Source: a bacterium (GTDB lineage Bacteria > Chloroflexota > Dormibacteria > UBA8260 > Bog-877). From it: a DNA stretch of 14,941 nt. The DNA is taken from positions 1 to 14,941 of the forward strand of contig JAJYWM010000122.1 in assembly GCA_021791455.1 (NCBI GenBank), read 5' to 3'. Positions 1-6,156 of this stretch are shown here, piece by piece; positions within the stretch are counted from its first letter, which is position 1; the number at the start of each line of letters is the position of its first letter. Under the pieces are notes generated by a model. That model made no database searches. It was given only the letters and a program-made list of their open reading frames with translations, and was not told the DNA's origin. The translations under genes were made by a program, and so were the position numbers.

Positions 1-1
1 C

Positions 2-553
2 TACCAGCTGTTCGCCAGCTCTCCGGGCCAGGTCGCCGAGGAGCGCAACCTTCCAGCGATCGCCGAACTGCTGCGGCTCGACTGGAGCGGGCGCTCGCAG
101 GTGGCCAAGCGTGTGCGCAGGGCGCTCACCGTCATCGTGGCTACCGACCCCCGCTACAAGGCCTCCCTCATCAAGGGAAGGCTGCCCGGGATGTGGCGCC
201 TGGAGGCGGGCCGCACCCAACAGCTGGCAGGCGGCGTTCACAGTTCCCCGGTGCCCCCGGTCATGGCGGCCTGGCGGCTAGCGTACGGTGCGAGGCGCCC
301 CTCCAAGAAGCAGGCGACAGTCCTCACCGAGCTGGCCGCGCGGCGTGGCTCGGCCTGGGTCACCGCCCGGCTCCGGGCAGAGTATCCCGACCCGTTCGGC
401 GCGCTCCTGGAGCTGGATCAGGCCCAGCGCCGCTCCGACAACGAGGCGATCGTGACCAGGGAGCGGGCCCGGGACCAGGAGCGGCAGGCCGAGTCCCTCG
501 ACTTCCAGAGCCTCGGCCAGATCCTGAAAGGCCTACAGCTCCCGCAAGGGTAA
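2..553 (+). CDS. C-terminal part of an unrecognised protein, possibly the plasmid replication initiator (start lies outside the window)
   Basis: The frame is open from the first bases of the window to TAA at 551-553, giving at least 183 residues. An internal GTG at 101 is a possible start, but the open frame continues upstream of it, so the gene is most likely cut by the window edge. The visible part is basic and helical, begins with a stretch that could be a winged-helix segment (around YQLFASSPGQVAEERNL), and ends in an Arg/Glu/Gln-rich helix before SLGQILKGLQLPQG. I do not recognise the family. The replication role is inferred only from position: three 22-bp and three 12-bp direct repeats begin 22 bases after the stop, the usual place for iterons bound by a Rep protein. 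It could equally be another DNA-binding plasmid protein. Confidence 0.45.
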   Translation, partial: YQLFASSPGQVAEERNLPAIAELLRLDWSGRSQVAKRVRRALTVIVATDPRYKASLIKGRLPGMWRLEAGRTQQLAGGVHSSPVPPVMAAWRLAYGARRPSKKQATVLTELAARRGSAWVTARLRAEYPDPFGALLELDQAQRRSDNEAIVTRERARDQERQAESLDFQSLGQILKGLQLPQG

Positions 554-575
554 GAGCCCTTCTCCGAGGCCCTCG

Positions 576-641
576 CCAAGGGTAGGGAGTTTCAGACCCA
601 AGGGTAGGGAGTTTCAGACCCAAGGGTAGGGAGTTTCAGAC
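576..641 (+). repeat. Three tandem 22-bp direct repeats (iteron-like)
   Basis: Three perfect tandem copies of a 22-bp unit start at 576, 598 and 620. Each begins CCAAGGGTAGGGAG and continues TTTCAGAC. A fourth partial copy (CCAAGG) follows at 642-647. A 22-bp period is two helical turns, so a protein would bind the same DNA face at each copy, as Rep proteins do at iterons of theta plasmids. The repeats are directly downstream of a partial gene and non-coding in context. The copy number and period are seen directly; the function is inferred. Confidence 0.85.
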
Positions 642-667
642 CCAAGGTCGAGATCAAAAAAGGGGGG

Positions 668-703
668 TACCGTCGTATCTACCGTCGTATCTACCGTCGT
701 AAG
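668..703 (+). repeat. Three tandem 12-bp direct repeats
   Basis: The unit TACCGTCGTATC occurs at 668-679 and 680-691, and a third copy at 692-703 differs only at its end (TACCGTCGTAAG). The set follows the 22-bp iterons after a short A-rich stretch (AGATCAAAAAA at 651-661). It differs in sequence and period from the first set, so two different proteins, or two modes of Rep/DnaA binding, could act here. A short inverted repeat follows it directly (CTCGC-TGAG-GCGAG, 705-718). Confidence 0.85.
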
Positions 704-809
704 ACTCGCTGAGGCGAGCCTCTCTTGTGGAAAACCGACCTCGAGCCCTCCCCCGACACTTCACTGCCCTCCTTCCGCGACCCCGCCGGAAACCCGAGCC
801 AGCCGCTCC

Positions 810-1082
810 TCAGCGCTGGCGGTAGACGTCGCGGCGGTGGCCCAGAGTCACCACCAGCACCAGGAGCCGGTCATTATGCACCTGGTAGAGCACCCGGTAG
901 GAACCAACGCGGAGGCGCAGGAGTCCAGGAAGGCCTTGGAGCGCCTTGACTCCGGCTGGTCGTGGCTCCTCCGCCAGGCCTGTCATGGCGTCGATCAGCC
1001 GGAGCTGCACAGCACGCTCGAGTCTCTCCAGCTGGCGGCGGGCAGCCGGCCGCAGACGGACCTCGTAAGCCTCAGCAGGCAA
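810..1082 (-). CDS. RelE/ParE-superfamily toxin
   Basis: A 90-residue basic protein with the RelE/ParE layout: an N-terminal strand YEVRLRP, two helices (about residues 12-38), then a beta-sheet core with GVKALQG (43-49), LRLRVGSYRVLYQV (55-68) and VLVVTLGHRRDVYRQR at the C-terminus. In RelE-type ribosome-dependent mRNases, Lys/Arg and the C-terminal His/Arg/Tyr cluster act on RNA; here K46, R56, R58, R63, H82-R84 and Y87 fit. The only possible start is TTG at 1080-1082, because a stop precedes it in frame; a GGAAG lies 4 bases upstream. It follows the antitoxin gene by 17 bases, in antitoxin-first order. A gyrase-poisoning ParE activity cannot be excluded. Confidence 0.85.
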   Translation of the reverse strand: MPAEAYEVRLRPAARRQLERLERAVQLRLIDAMTGLAEEPRPAGVKALQGLPGLLRLRVGSYRVLYQVHNDRLLVLVVTLGHRRDVYRQR

Positions 1083-1099
1083 TCAACTTCCCGCTGGAC

Positions 1100-1363
1100 T
1101 CAGCGAGTCCGGGACGGGATCCCGAGTGCAGCGCGGATCTCGGCCAGAGGGACGTCAGGCCCGGGCTCAGCCAGGGCAGCGGTGGCCTCAGCCACATCCT
1201 CCGCATCCTCGACGGCCTCGATGGCCTCGAGAACCTCCACCGGCACCAGCGCCGCCACCCGGCGGCCATGCCGGGTGAGATAGACCATTTCCCGCCCGTA
1301 CTGGACCTGATTCACCGCCTCGCCCAGATGATCACGGGCCCGGCTGACCGCAAGCTCCTCCAT
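1100..1363 (-). CDS. Phd/YefM-family antitoxin
   Basis: An 87-residue acidic protein. Residues 1-48 carry the Phd/YefM DNA-binding fold, recognisable from EELAVSRARDHLGEAVNQVQ, then MVYLTRHGRRVAALVPVEV (the conserved 'v.lTrhGrpvAvlvp' pattern). The acidic C-terminal half (about 49-87: AVEDAEDVAEATAALAEPGPDV...) would wrap the toxin. The ATG start at 1361-1363 lies close downstream of a TACAAT -10 box. The gene precedes a RelE-type toxin gene by 17 bases, so the two form a co-transcribed toxin-antitoxin module. Such antitoxins repress their own promoter; the TTGTACAA palindrome upstream is a candidate operator. The likely role is plasmid maintenance. Confidence 0.88.
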   Translation of the reverse strand: MEELAVSRARDHLGEAVNQVQYGREMVYLTRHGRRVAALVPVEVLEAIEAVEDAEDVAEATAALAEPGPDVPLAEIRAALGIPSRTR

Positions 1364-1371
1364 ACCTACGG

Positions 1372-1380
1372 ATTGTACAA
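1372..1380 (-). promoter_or_regulatory. Candidate promoter -10 and operator of the toxin-antitoxin pair
   Basis: On the minus strand, TACAAT (1377-1372) lies 8 bases upstream of the antitoxin ATG, and the overlapping 8-bp perfect palindrome TTGTACAA (1373-1380) could be the antitoxin operator. No good -35 box is visible. The spacing implies a very short leader or a leaderless transcript. Confidence 0.45.
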
Positions 1381-1411
1381 AATGGGGAGTTGGACGGCCG
1401 ACGGACCTGAG

Positions 1412-1423
1412 GGGAAGCTTCCC
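1412..1423. promoter_or_regulatory. 12-bp perfect palindrome between relaxase and antitoxin genes
   Basis: GGGAAGCTTCCC reads the same on both strands. It lies in the 130-base gap between the relaxase stop and the antitoxin start. There is no loop and no T-run, so it resembles a dimer-binding site more than a terminator. Its function is unknown. Confidence 0.3.
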
Positions 1424-1493
1424 GTGACTGTTTCCTCCTCATATCGGATCGGGAGTTCTGCCCTCCACGGAAGTGATCCTCAGCCGCGAGAAG

Positions 1494-4259
1494 TCAAAGT
1501 GCGTCTCGTTCCGCCTCGGGCTGGTCGACGAGCGTCCAGCCCGGCTCCAGCTCCACCAGAGGCTGCGCCGGGGCCTGCTCGGTCGCTCTGCCGATCTCCA
1601 GCTCCTCCTCGACGGCAACAGAAGATGAGGTGTCCGCGGCCAGCTCGGCCTGCTCGAGGAGGGTCGTGGCGGCGACAGCGGGGTGGGCCGTGGCCCAGCG
1701 AGCGGCCAGCGCCTGCATGGCGGCGGGCATGTCGCCAGGAGGAGTCCTGAGGCTGTCGGAGTCGGTGATCACCACCGAGGTCTCCTTGGCCCTGGTCACT
1801 CCCACATAGGCGGACGCCTGGCCGGTCTGCCAGCCGCCGCCGCAGACCAGCACCTCGGCGACCGTCCGGCCCTGGGCCCGGTAAAGGTGCTGCGCATAGG
1901 CGAGGTCCAGGGCGGAGCGGTGCTCCTCATCCACCACCCACTCCCGGTCCCGGAGCCTGACGGTCACAGTCCCTGCCTTCTGGTCGGTGGCGACCACCAC
2001 CCCGGTCTCGCCGTTCTCCACCCGCCTTGTGGGCTTGCCCTGCGCCTTGACGCCGTACACGGGCCGGGTGGTCACCACCCGGTCTCCTGGATAGGCGAAC
2101 AGGGTGGGGCTGGTCCCCACCTCAGCAGTGGTCTCCGGTTCTGCCCCTGGTCCAATGGGGACTGGCTCCCCCTGCAGCTCCGCCTTCGCCAGGCGGGCCG
2201 CCTGGGCCCGGCGGTTGAGGTCTGCCACCTCGGCCCTGGTGCCGTCGGTGGTGAGGAGCAGCTGCTCCACTCCCAGGCCCCGCTCCTCCAGCTGCTGCCG
2301 GTCCTCATCCCAGCGGGCGACGGCGGCAGCCCGGGCCCGCTCCCGGCTCTCCGCCACCAGGACCAGGTCGCGCTCCGCGTAGGCCTGGAGCGCCTCGGCC
2401 GAGGCGCCAGCCCGGAGGGCAGCCCAGGCGTCCCTGGCCCAGGGGGAGTCGGCCCGGTAGACGGTGGTCAGCAAGGCGGTTGGGACCCGGTCGGTCAGGA
2501 CGGGCCAGAGACCTCCGGGGCCGATGGGGGAGAGCTGGGCGGCGTCGCCGGCGGCGACGACCCGGGCCTGGCCAACGGCCTCGAGGAAGGCAGCCCACCT
2601 GGTGGTCTCGACCACGCCGGCCTCGTCGAGGGCGACCAGGTCCTTCGGCCCCAGGCTGATCCGGCCGGTCTCCACCCGGTGGAGGAAGGCCTCCAGGGTG
2701 CAGGAGAGGTCGGCCCCGGTCTGATCCCCCAGGCGCTGGGCGGTGGCGCCGGCGACGGCCACGGCAACGGCCCTGCCGCCAGCCTGCTGGTGGGCGTTGA
2801 CCACGGCCTGCAGGACCGCCCCCTTGCCGGCCCCGGCGGGGGAGGCGAGGCCCACGAAGCCGTCCTCCCCGCAGGCGAGCTTGACCGCGGCCACCTGCTC
2901 CGGGTCCAGGGGCACCGAGGCCTCCCGGACCGCCCTGGCGACCACGGTCTCTCGCAGGGCCCGGGCTGGGTCTTGGGGATGGGCCGCCACGGCGGCCAGG
3001 GCGGCCTGCTCGGCCTGCAACGTGGGTCTCGTGGTCCAGAGGCCATTCGGGAGGGGGACCAGCGCTGGATCGGCCGTGACGGCCTCGAGCAAGGCGTCGA
3101 CGGCGGTGCCGGGGACTCCGCCCTGAGCGGCCTCGGCCACGGCGGTGCGCAGAGTGCGGGTGTCGACCGTGGCGGAGGCGTGGGTGAGGCGGCGGGGGCT
3201 CTCAGGGTCGGTCAGCTCTTGGACCACGGTGCTCACCGTCTCCGCCCAGGGGGCCTGCGGGATGGGGCGGGGCTCAGGGGCCCAGCTCTTGGGGTCGGCG
3301 CCGGCGGCAGCGGCCCGCTCCTGCCAGGCGGAGAAGGCGTCCTCGGGGACCGCGGTCTTTGGGGATCGGGAGCGGACGACGAGCCCTCGCACCTCCTCGT
3401 CGGTGGGGGCCCGGCCGTGGCGGGCCCGGAAGGCGGCGACGGCCTGCTCGACCTCGGCGGCACGGGCGCTGAAGGCCTGGCGGAGCTTGGGGGAGACGCC
3501 CTGCACCTCGAAGTAGCGGCCGTGGCGCTCGGTTCTGTACCCCTGCGCCTGGAGGAGGGAGGCGAGCTCGGCCCGGTAGACGGCTCCGGCCTCGGCGGCG
3601 ATGCGGTAGAGGGGGCGGGAGTCGATGGCGGCCCAGCGGCCGGTGCGGGCCTCGCGGTCCGGGGCGCGGAGGGCGCAGCTGGCGATGACGCAGTGGTCGT
3701 GGAGCTGGGGGTCTGGGGCGGCGGCGGCACCGACCCCTGCCGCCTGCTGGGCTGCGCTCTGACGGGAGGTGTGGTGGCGGAAGCGGGCGATGACCAGCCC
3801 TTGGGCGCTCTCATGGCGGACCTGGCCCGCGATGCGGCGGCGGACCAGGGGAGCATGGCGCTCTATGTGGGCGCAGGCGACCTCTACCGCCCGCTGGTGG
3901 GCCTGCTCGACTGCGTCCCTGGTCTTCTCATCGCCGAGGGCCCAGACGATGGCGACGGACTTGGGGGCGGAGAAGGTGCAGTCGCAAGCTGCGGTATGGA
4001 TCCCGTGGGCGGGGCGGACGAGCTGCTCGCCGGTGCGGGGGTCCTGACCCTGCCAGAGGAGGAGCAGCTGGTCGCGGTCCACCTCGCCAGAGAGGCCGAG
4101 GGCGACAGCTCCCTGGCCGAGCCACTCACCGGGTCCTTCGGCAGGCCGCCCCTCCTGGCCCAGGTAGTAGTCGCCGCGACGGCGCTCCGGCCCCTGGCTG
4201 GCAAGGTAGGCGACGTAGCGCTCAGTGTCCCCACCAGCGATCTTGTGGACGGTCATCAT
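1494..4259 (-). CDS. MOBF-type conjugative relaxase-helicase (TrwC/TraI-like)
   Basis: A 921-residue protein that would nick oriT, stay bound to the 5' end and unwind the strand. The start is the first ATG of MMTVHKIAGGD, with GGAGGG 9 bases upstream; a longer frame exists but adds an unrelated 15 residues. The N-terminal relaxase domain (about 1-290) has candidate tyrosines Y15/Y18 and Y31/Y32, the FSAPKS motif (96-101) and the metal-binding histidines in FRHHTSR (160-166) and DPQLHDH (183-189). The helicase domain (about 450-835) has SPAGAGKG (473-480), LVALDEAG (541-548, Walker B), GDAAQLSPIG (571-580) and YVGVTRAKE (818-826). Two oddities: about 14 extra Ala/Gln/Gly residues between the histidine motifs, and Gly in place of Thr/Ser after the Walker A lysine. 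A candidate nick site lies directly upstream. Confidence 0.95.
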   Translation of the reverse strand: MMTVHKIAGGDTERYVAYLASQGPERRRGDYYLGQEGRPAEGPGEWLGQGAVALGLSGEVDRDQLLLLWQGQDPRTGEQLVRPAHGIHTAACDCTFSAPKSVAIVWALGDEKTRDAVEQAHQRAVEVACAHIERHAPLVRRRIAGQVRHESAQGLVIARFRHHTSRQSAAQQAAGVGAAAAPDPQLHDHCVIASCALRAPDREARTGRWAAIDSRPLYRIAAEAGAVYRAELASLLQAQGYRTERHGRYFEVQGVSPKLRQAFSARAAEVEQAVAAFRARHGRAPTDEEVRGLVVRSRSPKTAVPEDAFSAWQERAAAAGADPKSWAPEPRPIPQAPWAETVSTVVQELTDPESPRRLTHASATVDTRTLRTAVAEAAQGGVPGTAVDALLEAVTADPALVPLPNGLWTTRPTLQAEQAALAAVAAHPQDPARALRETVVARAVREASVPLDPEQVAAVKLACGEDGFVGLASPAGAGKGAVLQAVVNAHQQAGGRAVAVAVAGATAQRLGDQTGADLSCTLEAFLHRVETGRISLGPKDLVALDEAGVVETTRWAAFLEAVGQARVVAAGDAAQLSPIGPGGLWPVLTDRVPTALLTTVYRADSPWARDAWAALRAGASAEALQAYAERDLVLVAESRERARAAAVARWDEDRQQLEERGLGVEQLLLTTDGTRAEVADLNRRAQAARLAKAELQGEPVPIGPGAEPETTAEVGTSPTLFAYPGDRVVTTRPVYGVKAQGKPTRRVENGETGVVVATDQKAGTVTVRLRDREWVVDEEHRSALDLAYAQHLYRAQGRTVAEVLVCGGGWQTGQASAYVGVTRAKETSVVITDSDSLRTPPGDMPAAMQALAARWATAHPAVAATTLLEQAELAADTSSSVAVEEELEIGRATEQAPAQPLVELEPGWTLVDQPEAERDAL

Positions 4260-4268
4260 GGCGACCAG

Positions 4269-4274
4269 CCCTCC
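4269..4274 (-). promoter_or_regulatory. Ribosome-binding site of the relaxase gene
   Basis: GGAGGG on the minus strand, 9 bases before the ATG at 4259. It decides the start in favour of MMTVHKIAGGD over the longer open frame. Confidence 0.7.
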
Positions 4275-4290
4275 ATCTCGACAGGTCAAG

Positions 4291-4313
4291 CATACTATAC
4301 GCACAGTTTGTGC
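4291..4313 (-). other. Candidate oriT nick region of MOBF type
   Basis: On the minus strand, a hairpin GCACA-AAC-TGTGC (4313-4301) is followed by GTATAGTAT. Read as GTGCGTATAGTAT (4304-4292), it matches 11 of 13 bases of the TrwC-recognised R388 sequence GTGCGTATTGTCT as I recall it, in the same position relative to a hairpin. The predicted nick would fall after 4292 on the minus strand, 32 bases from the relaxase start codon. The R388 comparison is from memory. The same segment holds TATAGT (4299-4294), a possible -10 box for the relaxase gene, and it may also serve as an operator for the divergent genes. Confidence 0.6.
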
Positions 4314-4369
4314 TGGATATGGTACGCTGGCGGCCGAACCTTTGTGCGACAGCGGGAGGGAGCGGCGCA

Positions 4370-4762
4370 GTGCTGCGAGAGCCAGGGGATGGGACCCGGA
4401 AGGGTGCGCCGCCTGCGGAGACGGCAGGGGCGATTCCAGCCACGGCCCGGCTGCCGGTGCTGGGGGAGGTGCCGGCCGAGGTCTGGGAGGCGGTGCGGGA
4501 GGGGCAGCCGGTCCTGCTCACCCTGCATGGCGTGCCGGCGGCAGTGGTCGTGGACCTCGGGAGCTGGGCCGAGGTGGAGGAACTGCTCCAGGAGGAGGTG
4601 GCGAGGGCCGGCGAGGGGAGCGCAAGCGAGGGTGGGTGCGGCCCACGAGGTCTGGATGAGGCGGAAGGATGGTCATCACGGGGGAGGGGCCCAGAATTCC
4701 CCGGAGACGGTAACGAGGCTCGGGGTCTGCGCGGATCTGGGGTAGAGTTCACTCATGCGTGA
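4370..4762 (+). CDS. Phd-like antitoxin domain protein, divergent from the relaxase
   Basis: A 130-residue product from GTG at 4370, chosen because GGGAGG lies 10 bases upstream; GTG 4310 and ATG 4319 are in-frame alternatives, but the first overlaps the candidate oriT hairpin. Residues about 28-75 (LPVLGEVPAEVWEAVREG, then VLLTLHGVPAAVVVDLGSW, then EVEELLQEEVA) carry the Phd/YefM pattern: helix, 'v.lt.hG.paavvvd', acidic helix. The remaining 50 or so residues are Gly/Glu/Arg-rich with no recognisable fold. No toxin of the usual partner type directly follows it. It could be an orphan antitoxin, or a DNA-binding accessory protein acting on the adjacent oriT. The second option is inference from position only. 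Confidence 0.65.
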   Translation: MLREPGDGTRKGAPPAETAGAIPATARLPVLGEVPAEVWEAVREGQPVLLTLHGVPAAVVVDLGSWAEVEELLQEEVARAGEGSASEGGCGPRGLDEAEGWSSRGRGPEFPGDGNEARGLRGSGVEFTHA

Positions 4763-4943
4763 CGAGTGCCGCCGCTTCCGGTCCAAGCGGGCTGAGCTTC
4801 TTCTCCGGCTGGGAGCGGAGGCGGGAGGGAGATTGTTCGAACTCGGTTGGAGCAGTGGACGCATCGTCTGGACGAGCGGGCGTCGCAGGGAGAAGGCCCG
4901 GGGTGTGCGGTGGACCACTCCCAGACCCGGGGTCAGGCCGTGA
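4755..4943 (+). CDS. Short open frame of uncertain reality (62 residues)
   Basis: From ATG 4755 to TGA 4941-4943. It overlaps the end of the Phd-like gene by 8 bases, and its stop overlaps the GTG start of the VapB-like gene (GTGA), the same coupling pattern seen at real gene junctions elsewhere in the window. The product is very basic (MRDECRRFRSKRAELLL..., ending in RRREKARGVRWTTPRPGVRP). Third-position GC (about two thirds) is lower than in clear genes here, and no family is recognised. It may be real and couple the upstream gene to vapBC, or be chance. Confidence 0.3.
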   Translation: MRDECRRFRSKRAELLLRLGAEAGGRLFELGWSSGRIVWTSGRRREKARGVRWTTPRPGVRP

Positions 4944-5179
4944 CGGCGAAGGCCCGGCTGCGGGGTCTCGTGGAGGCACTGTCTGAACCGGAGGCGGAAG
5001 CGGCAGTGGCCGAGTTCCAGGCCCGGCCGCGTTGGGCTGGGGACTCTGACGAGCGGCGGCGGGTGATGCGGGCCGGGCTGGCACGGCTGGCGGAACTCAC
5101 GATAGACCTCCCGCCGGTGGATGCGGTCGCCGTTTCCCGCCAGAGCAGGGAGGCCCTCGAGGGGCGGCTGGCCGAGTAG
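4940..5179 (+). CDS. VapB-like antitoxin of the PIN toxin
   Basis: A 79-residue product starting at GTG 4940; its TAG stop is directly followed by the GTG of the PIN toxin, so the two are translated in tandem. The N-terminus (AKARLRGLVEALSEPEAEAAVAEF) is a helical pattern common at the start of actinobacterial antitoxins. The C-terminal half (RRVMRAGLARLAELTIDLPP..., SRQSREALEGRLAE) is helical and would contact the toxin. No clear ribbon-helix-helix or AbrB motif is visible, so the antitoxin assignment rests mostly on its position and size. A longer form from TTG 4847 is possible but adds 31 residues of low coding quality. Confidence 0.7.
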   Translation: MTAKARLRGLVEALSEPEAEAAVAEFQARPRWAGDSDERRRVMRAGLARLAELTIDLPPVDAVAVSRQSREALEGRLAE

Positions 5180-5605
5180 GTGGCCGTCGTGGTGGACGCG
5201 AACATACTCGTGGTCGCGGCCACCGGAGATCCCCGCCGAGGGGTGGCGCGGCGAGCGTTGCAGTCCTGGACGGATGCGGGAGAAGCGCTCCATGCCCCAG
5301 CCTTGCTCCCCTACGAGTTCGCGAACAGCCTGACCCGGTTGGTGGAGGCTGACAAGCTACCGGCCGAGCGAGTCGGGCCGGTGTGGCTGAGCGTGCTGGG
5401 CCTACCGGTGACCTACCACTCCCTGGAACGGGTCCCGCGAGTAGTCGAGATCGCTGGCCAGCTCCAGCGGCGGAGCGCCTACGACGCGGCCTACCTGGCG
5501 CTGGCCGAGGAGCTGCAGGCGGTGCTGTGGACGTTCGATGGACCGCTGGCCCGAAATGCCACCCAGAGCGGGTTCACGGTGCGGCTGCTCGAAGGTGCGG
5601 AGTGA
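5180..5605 (+). CDS. vapC: VapC-family PIN-domain ribonuclease toxin
   Basis: A 141-residue PIN domain. The acidic metal-binding residues are all present: D6 in VVVDANILV, E46 in LPYEFANSL, D102 in SAYDAAYLALAEE and D120 in WTFDGPLARNA. Length and motif order match VapC toxins, which cleave tRNA or rRNA as Mg-dependent endonucleases. It starts immediately after the stop of the VapB-like gene with no gap. The pair would act as a plasmid-stabilising addiction module and is the second complete toxin-antitoxin set in this window. The RNA target cannot be told from sequence. Confidence 0.93.
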   Translation: MAVVVDANILVVAATGDPRRGVARRALQSWTDAGEALHAPALLPYEFANSLTRLVEADKLPAERVGPVWLSVLGLPVTYHSLERVPRVVEIAGQLQRRSAYDAAYLALAEELQAVLWTFDGPLARNATQSGFTVRLLEGAE

Positions 5606-5910
5606 ACGGATGACCGAGGGCCCCGCCTTTCGAAGCCAGTAGCACCCATGGTGCGTCAGGTCTGGTCGGGAGGGAATTGCTCATCGCTGGTAACAAGTTT
5701 GAGGCGAAGCCCGTGCTCGGTCGGAGGGTGAAAACACCACCGGCAGGGGCACGGGACCGGGGCGGAGAGTGGGCTGCTGCAAGTGCTGGGGTCGCTGTAC
5801 CGGTGGGTGGTGCCGCCCACGGAGCATGAGCACCGGGCGGTGAGCGCGCGGGGGCCCACACGGAGAAGTGGCAGGTCGGCCGCGTTGGTGTGGGTCCACG
5901 GGTCCTGAGG
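5606..5910. other. Gap between convergent vapC and the coupling-protein operon
   Basis: About 300 bases between convergent operons. No clear terminator hairpin with a T-run was found on either strand. The only item of note is a Cys-rich minus-strand open frame (5656-5859), listed separately at low confidence. No repeats or RNA genes were seen. Confidence 0.5.
5656..5859 (-). CDS. Possible small Cys-rich protein (doubtful)
   Basis: A 67-residue minus-strand frame from GTG 5859, starting 52 bases downstream of the coupling operon's last stop and in the same direction. It holds six cysteines, arranged as CSC, a lone C, and CPCRWC in the second half, and ends with a charged stretch (KLVTSDEQFPPDQT). 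Third-position GC is fairly high. Overlapping frames are also open, as is common in GC-rich DNA, and no start signal stands out. If real it could be a small zinc-binding protein; it may equally be chance. Confidence 0.25.
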   Translation of the reverse strand: MGPRALTARCSCSVGGTTHRYSDPSTCSSPLSAPVPCPCRWCFHPPTEHGLRLKLVTSDEQFPPDQT

Positions 5911-6156
5911 TCAGAGCCGGGTCCTGGTCCTCCTGGCTCTTCGCTGCTCGCCCCGCTCGCGCTGGGTGAGCTCGACAACGAGCCGGTGGATGACCACCCT
6001 CGCCTCGGCGATCAAGGGCAGGCTGGGGTCGTCCACGGAGAGAGCGCTGACCGCCAGGGTGTCCAGCCGGCGCTGCACCGAGCGGGCGTCGCGGAGCAGG
6101 GCCGCGGTCCGCTTGGCGAGGCCGGCGGCGGCAGAGAGGTCATTGTCGGTGGTCAC
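5911..6156 (-). CDS. Small helical protein, last gene of the coupling-protein operon
   Basis: An 81-residue product. Its GTG start (6156-6154) overlaps the TGA of the coupling protein (GTGA), so it is translationally coupled and very likely real. The sequence is helical with alternating charged and hydrophobic residues (SAAAGLAKRTAALLRDARSVQRRLDTL..., EARVVIHRLVVELTQRERGEQRR) and ends in an Arg-rich tail (RRARRTRTRL). There is no membrane segment or signal peptide. I do not recognise the family. Context suggests a cytoplasmic partner of the coupling ATPase, perhaps binding DNA or the relaxosome; that role is inference. Confidence 0.7.
   Translation of the reverse strand: MTTDNDLSAAAGLAKRTAALLRDARSVQRRLDTLAVSALSVDDPSLPLIAEARVVIHRLVVELTQRERGEQRRARRTRTRL

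Larger units (their letters stand above)
576..722. other. Candidate plasmid replication origin
   Basis: This non-coding segment combines three 22-bp repeats, a short A-rich tract with a G-run (651-667), three 12-bp repeats and two overlapping small dyads: CTCGC-TGAG-GCGAG at 705-718 and GAGGC-GA-GCCTC at 711-722. Iterons next to a repeat cluster and dyads, directly downstream of a gene entering from the window edge, match the layout of iteron-controlled origins. No clear DnaA box was seen. The call is inference from layout. Confidence 0.55.

Noticed and set aside
1683..4745. 1020-codon open frame on the plus strand opposite the relaxase
   Set aside because: It is the antisense shadow of a clear relaxase-helicase gene. 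GC-rich codons leave long stop-free antisense frames; the product is Gly/Pro/Leu-rich with no motifs.
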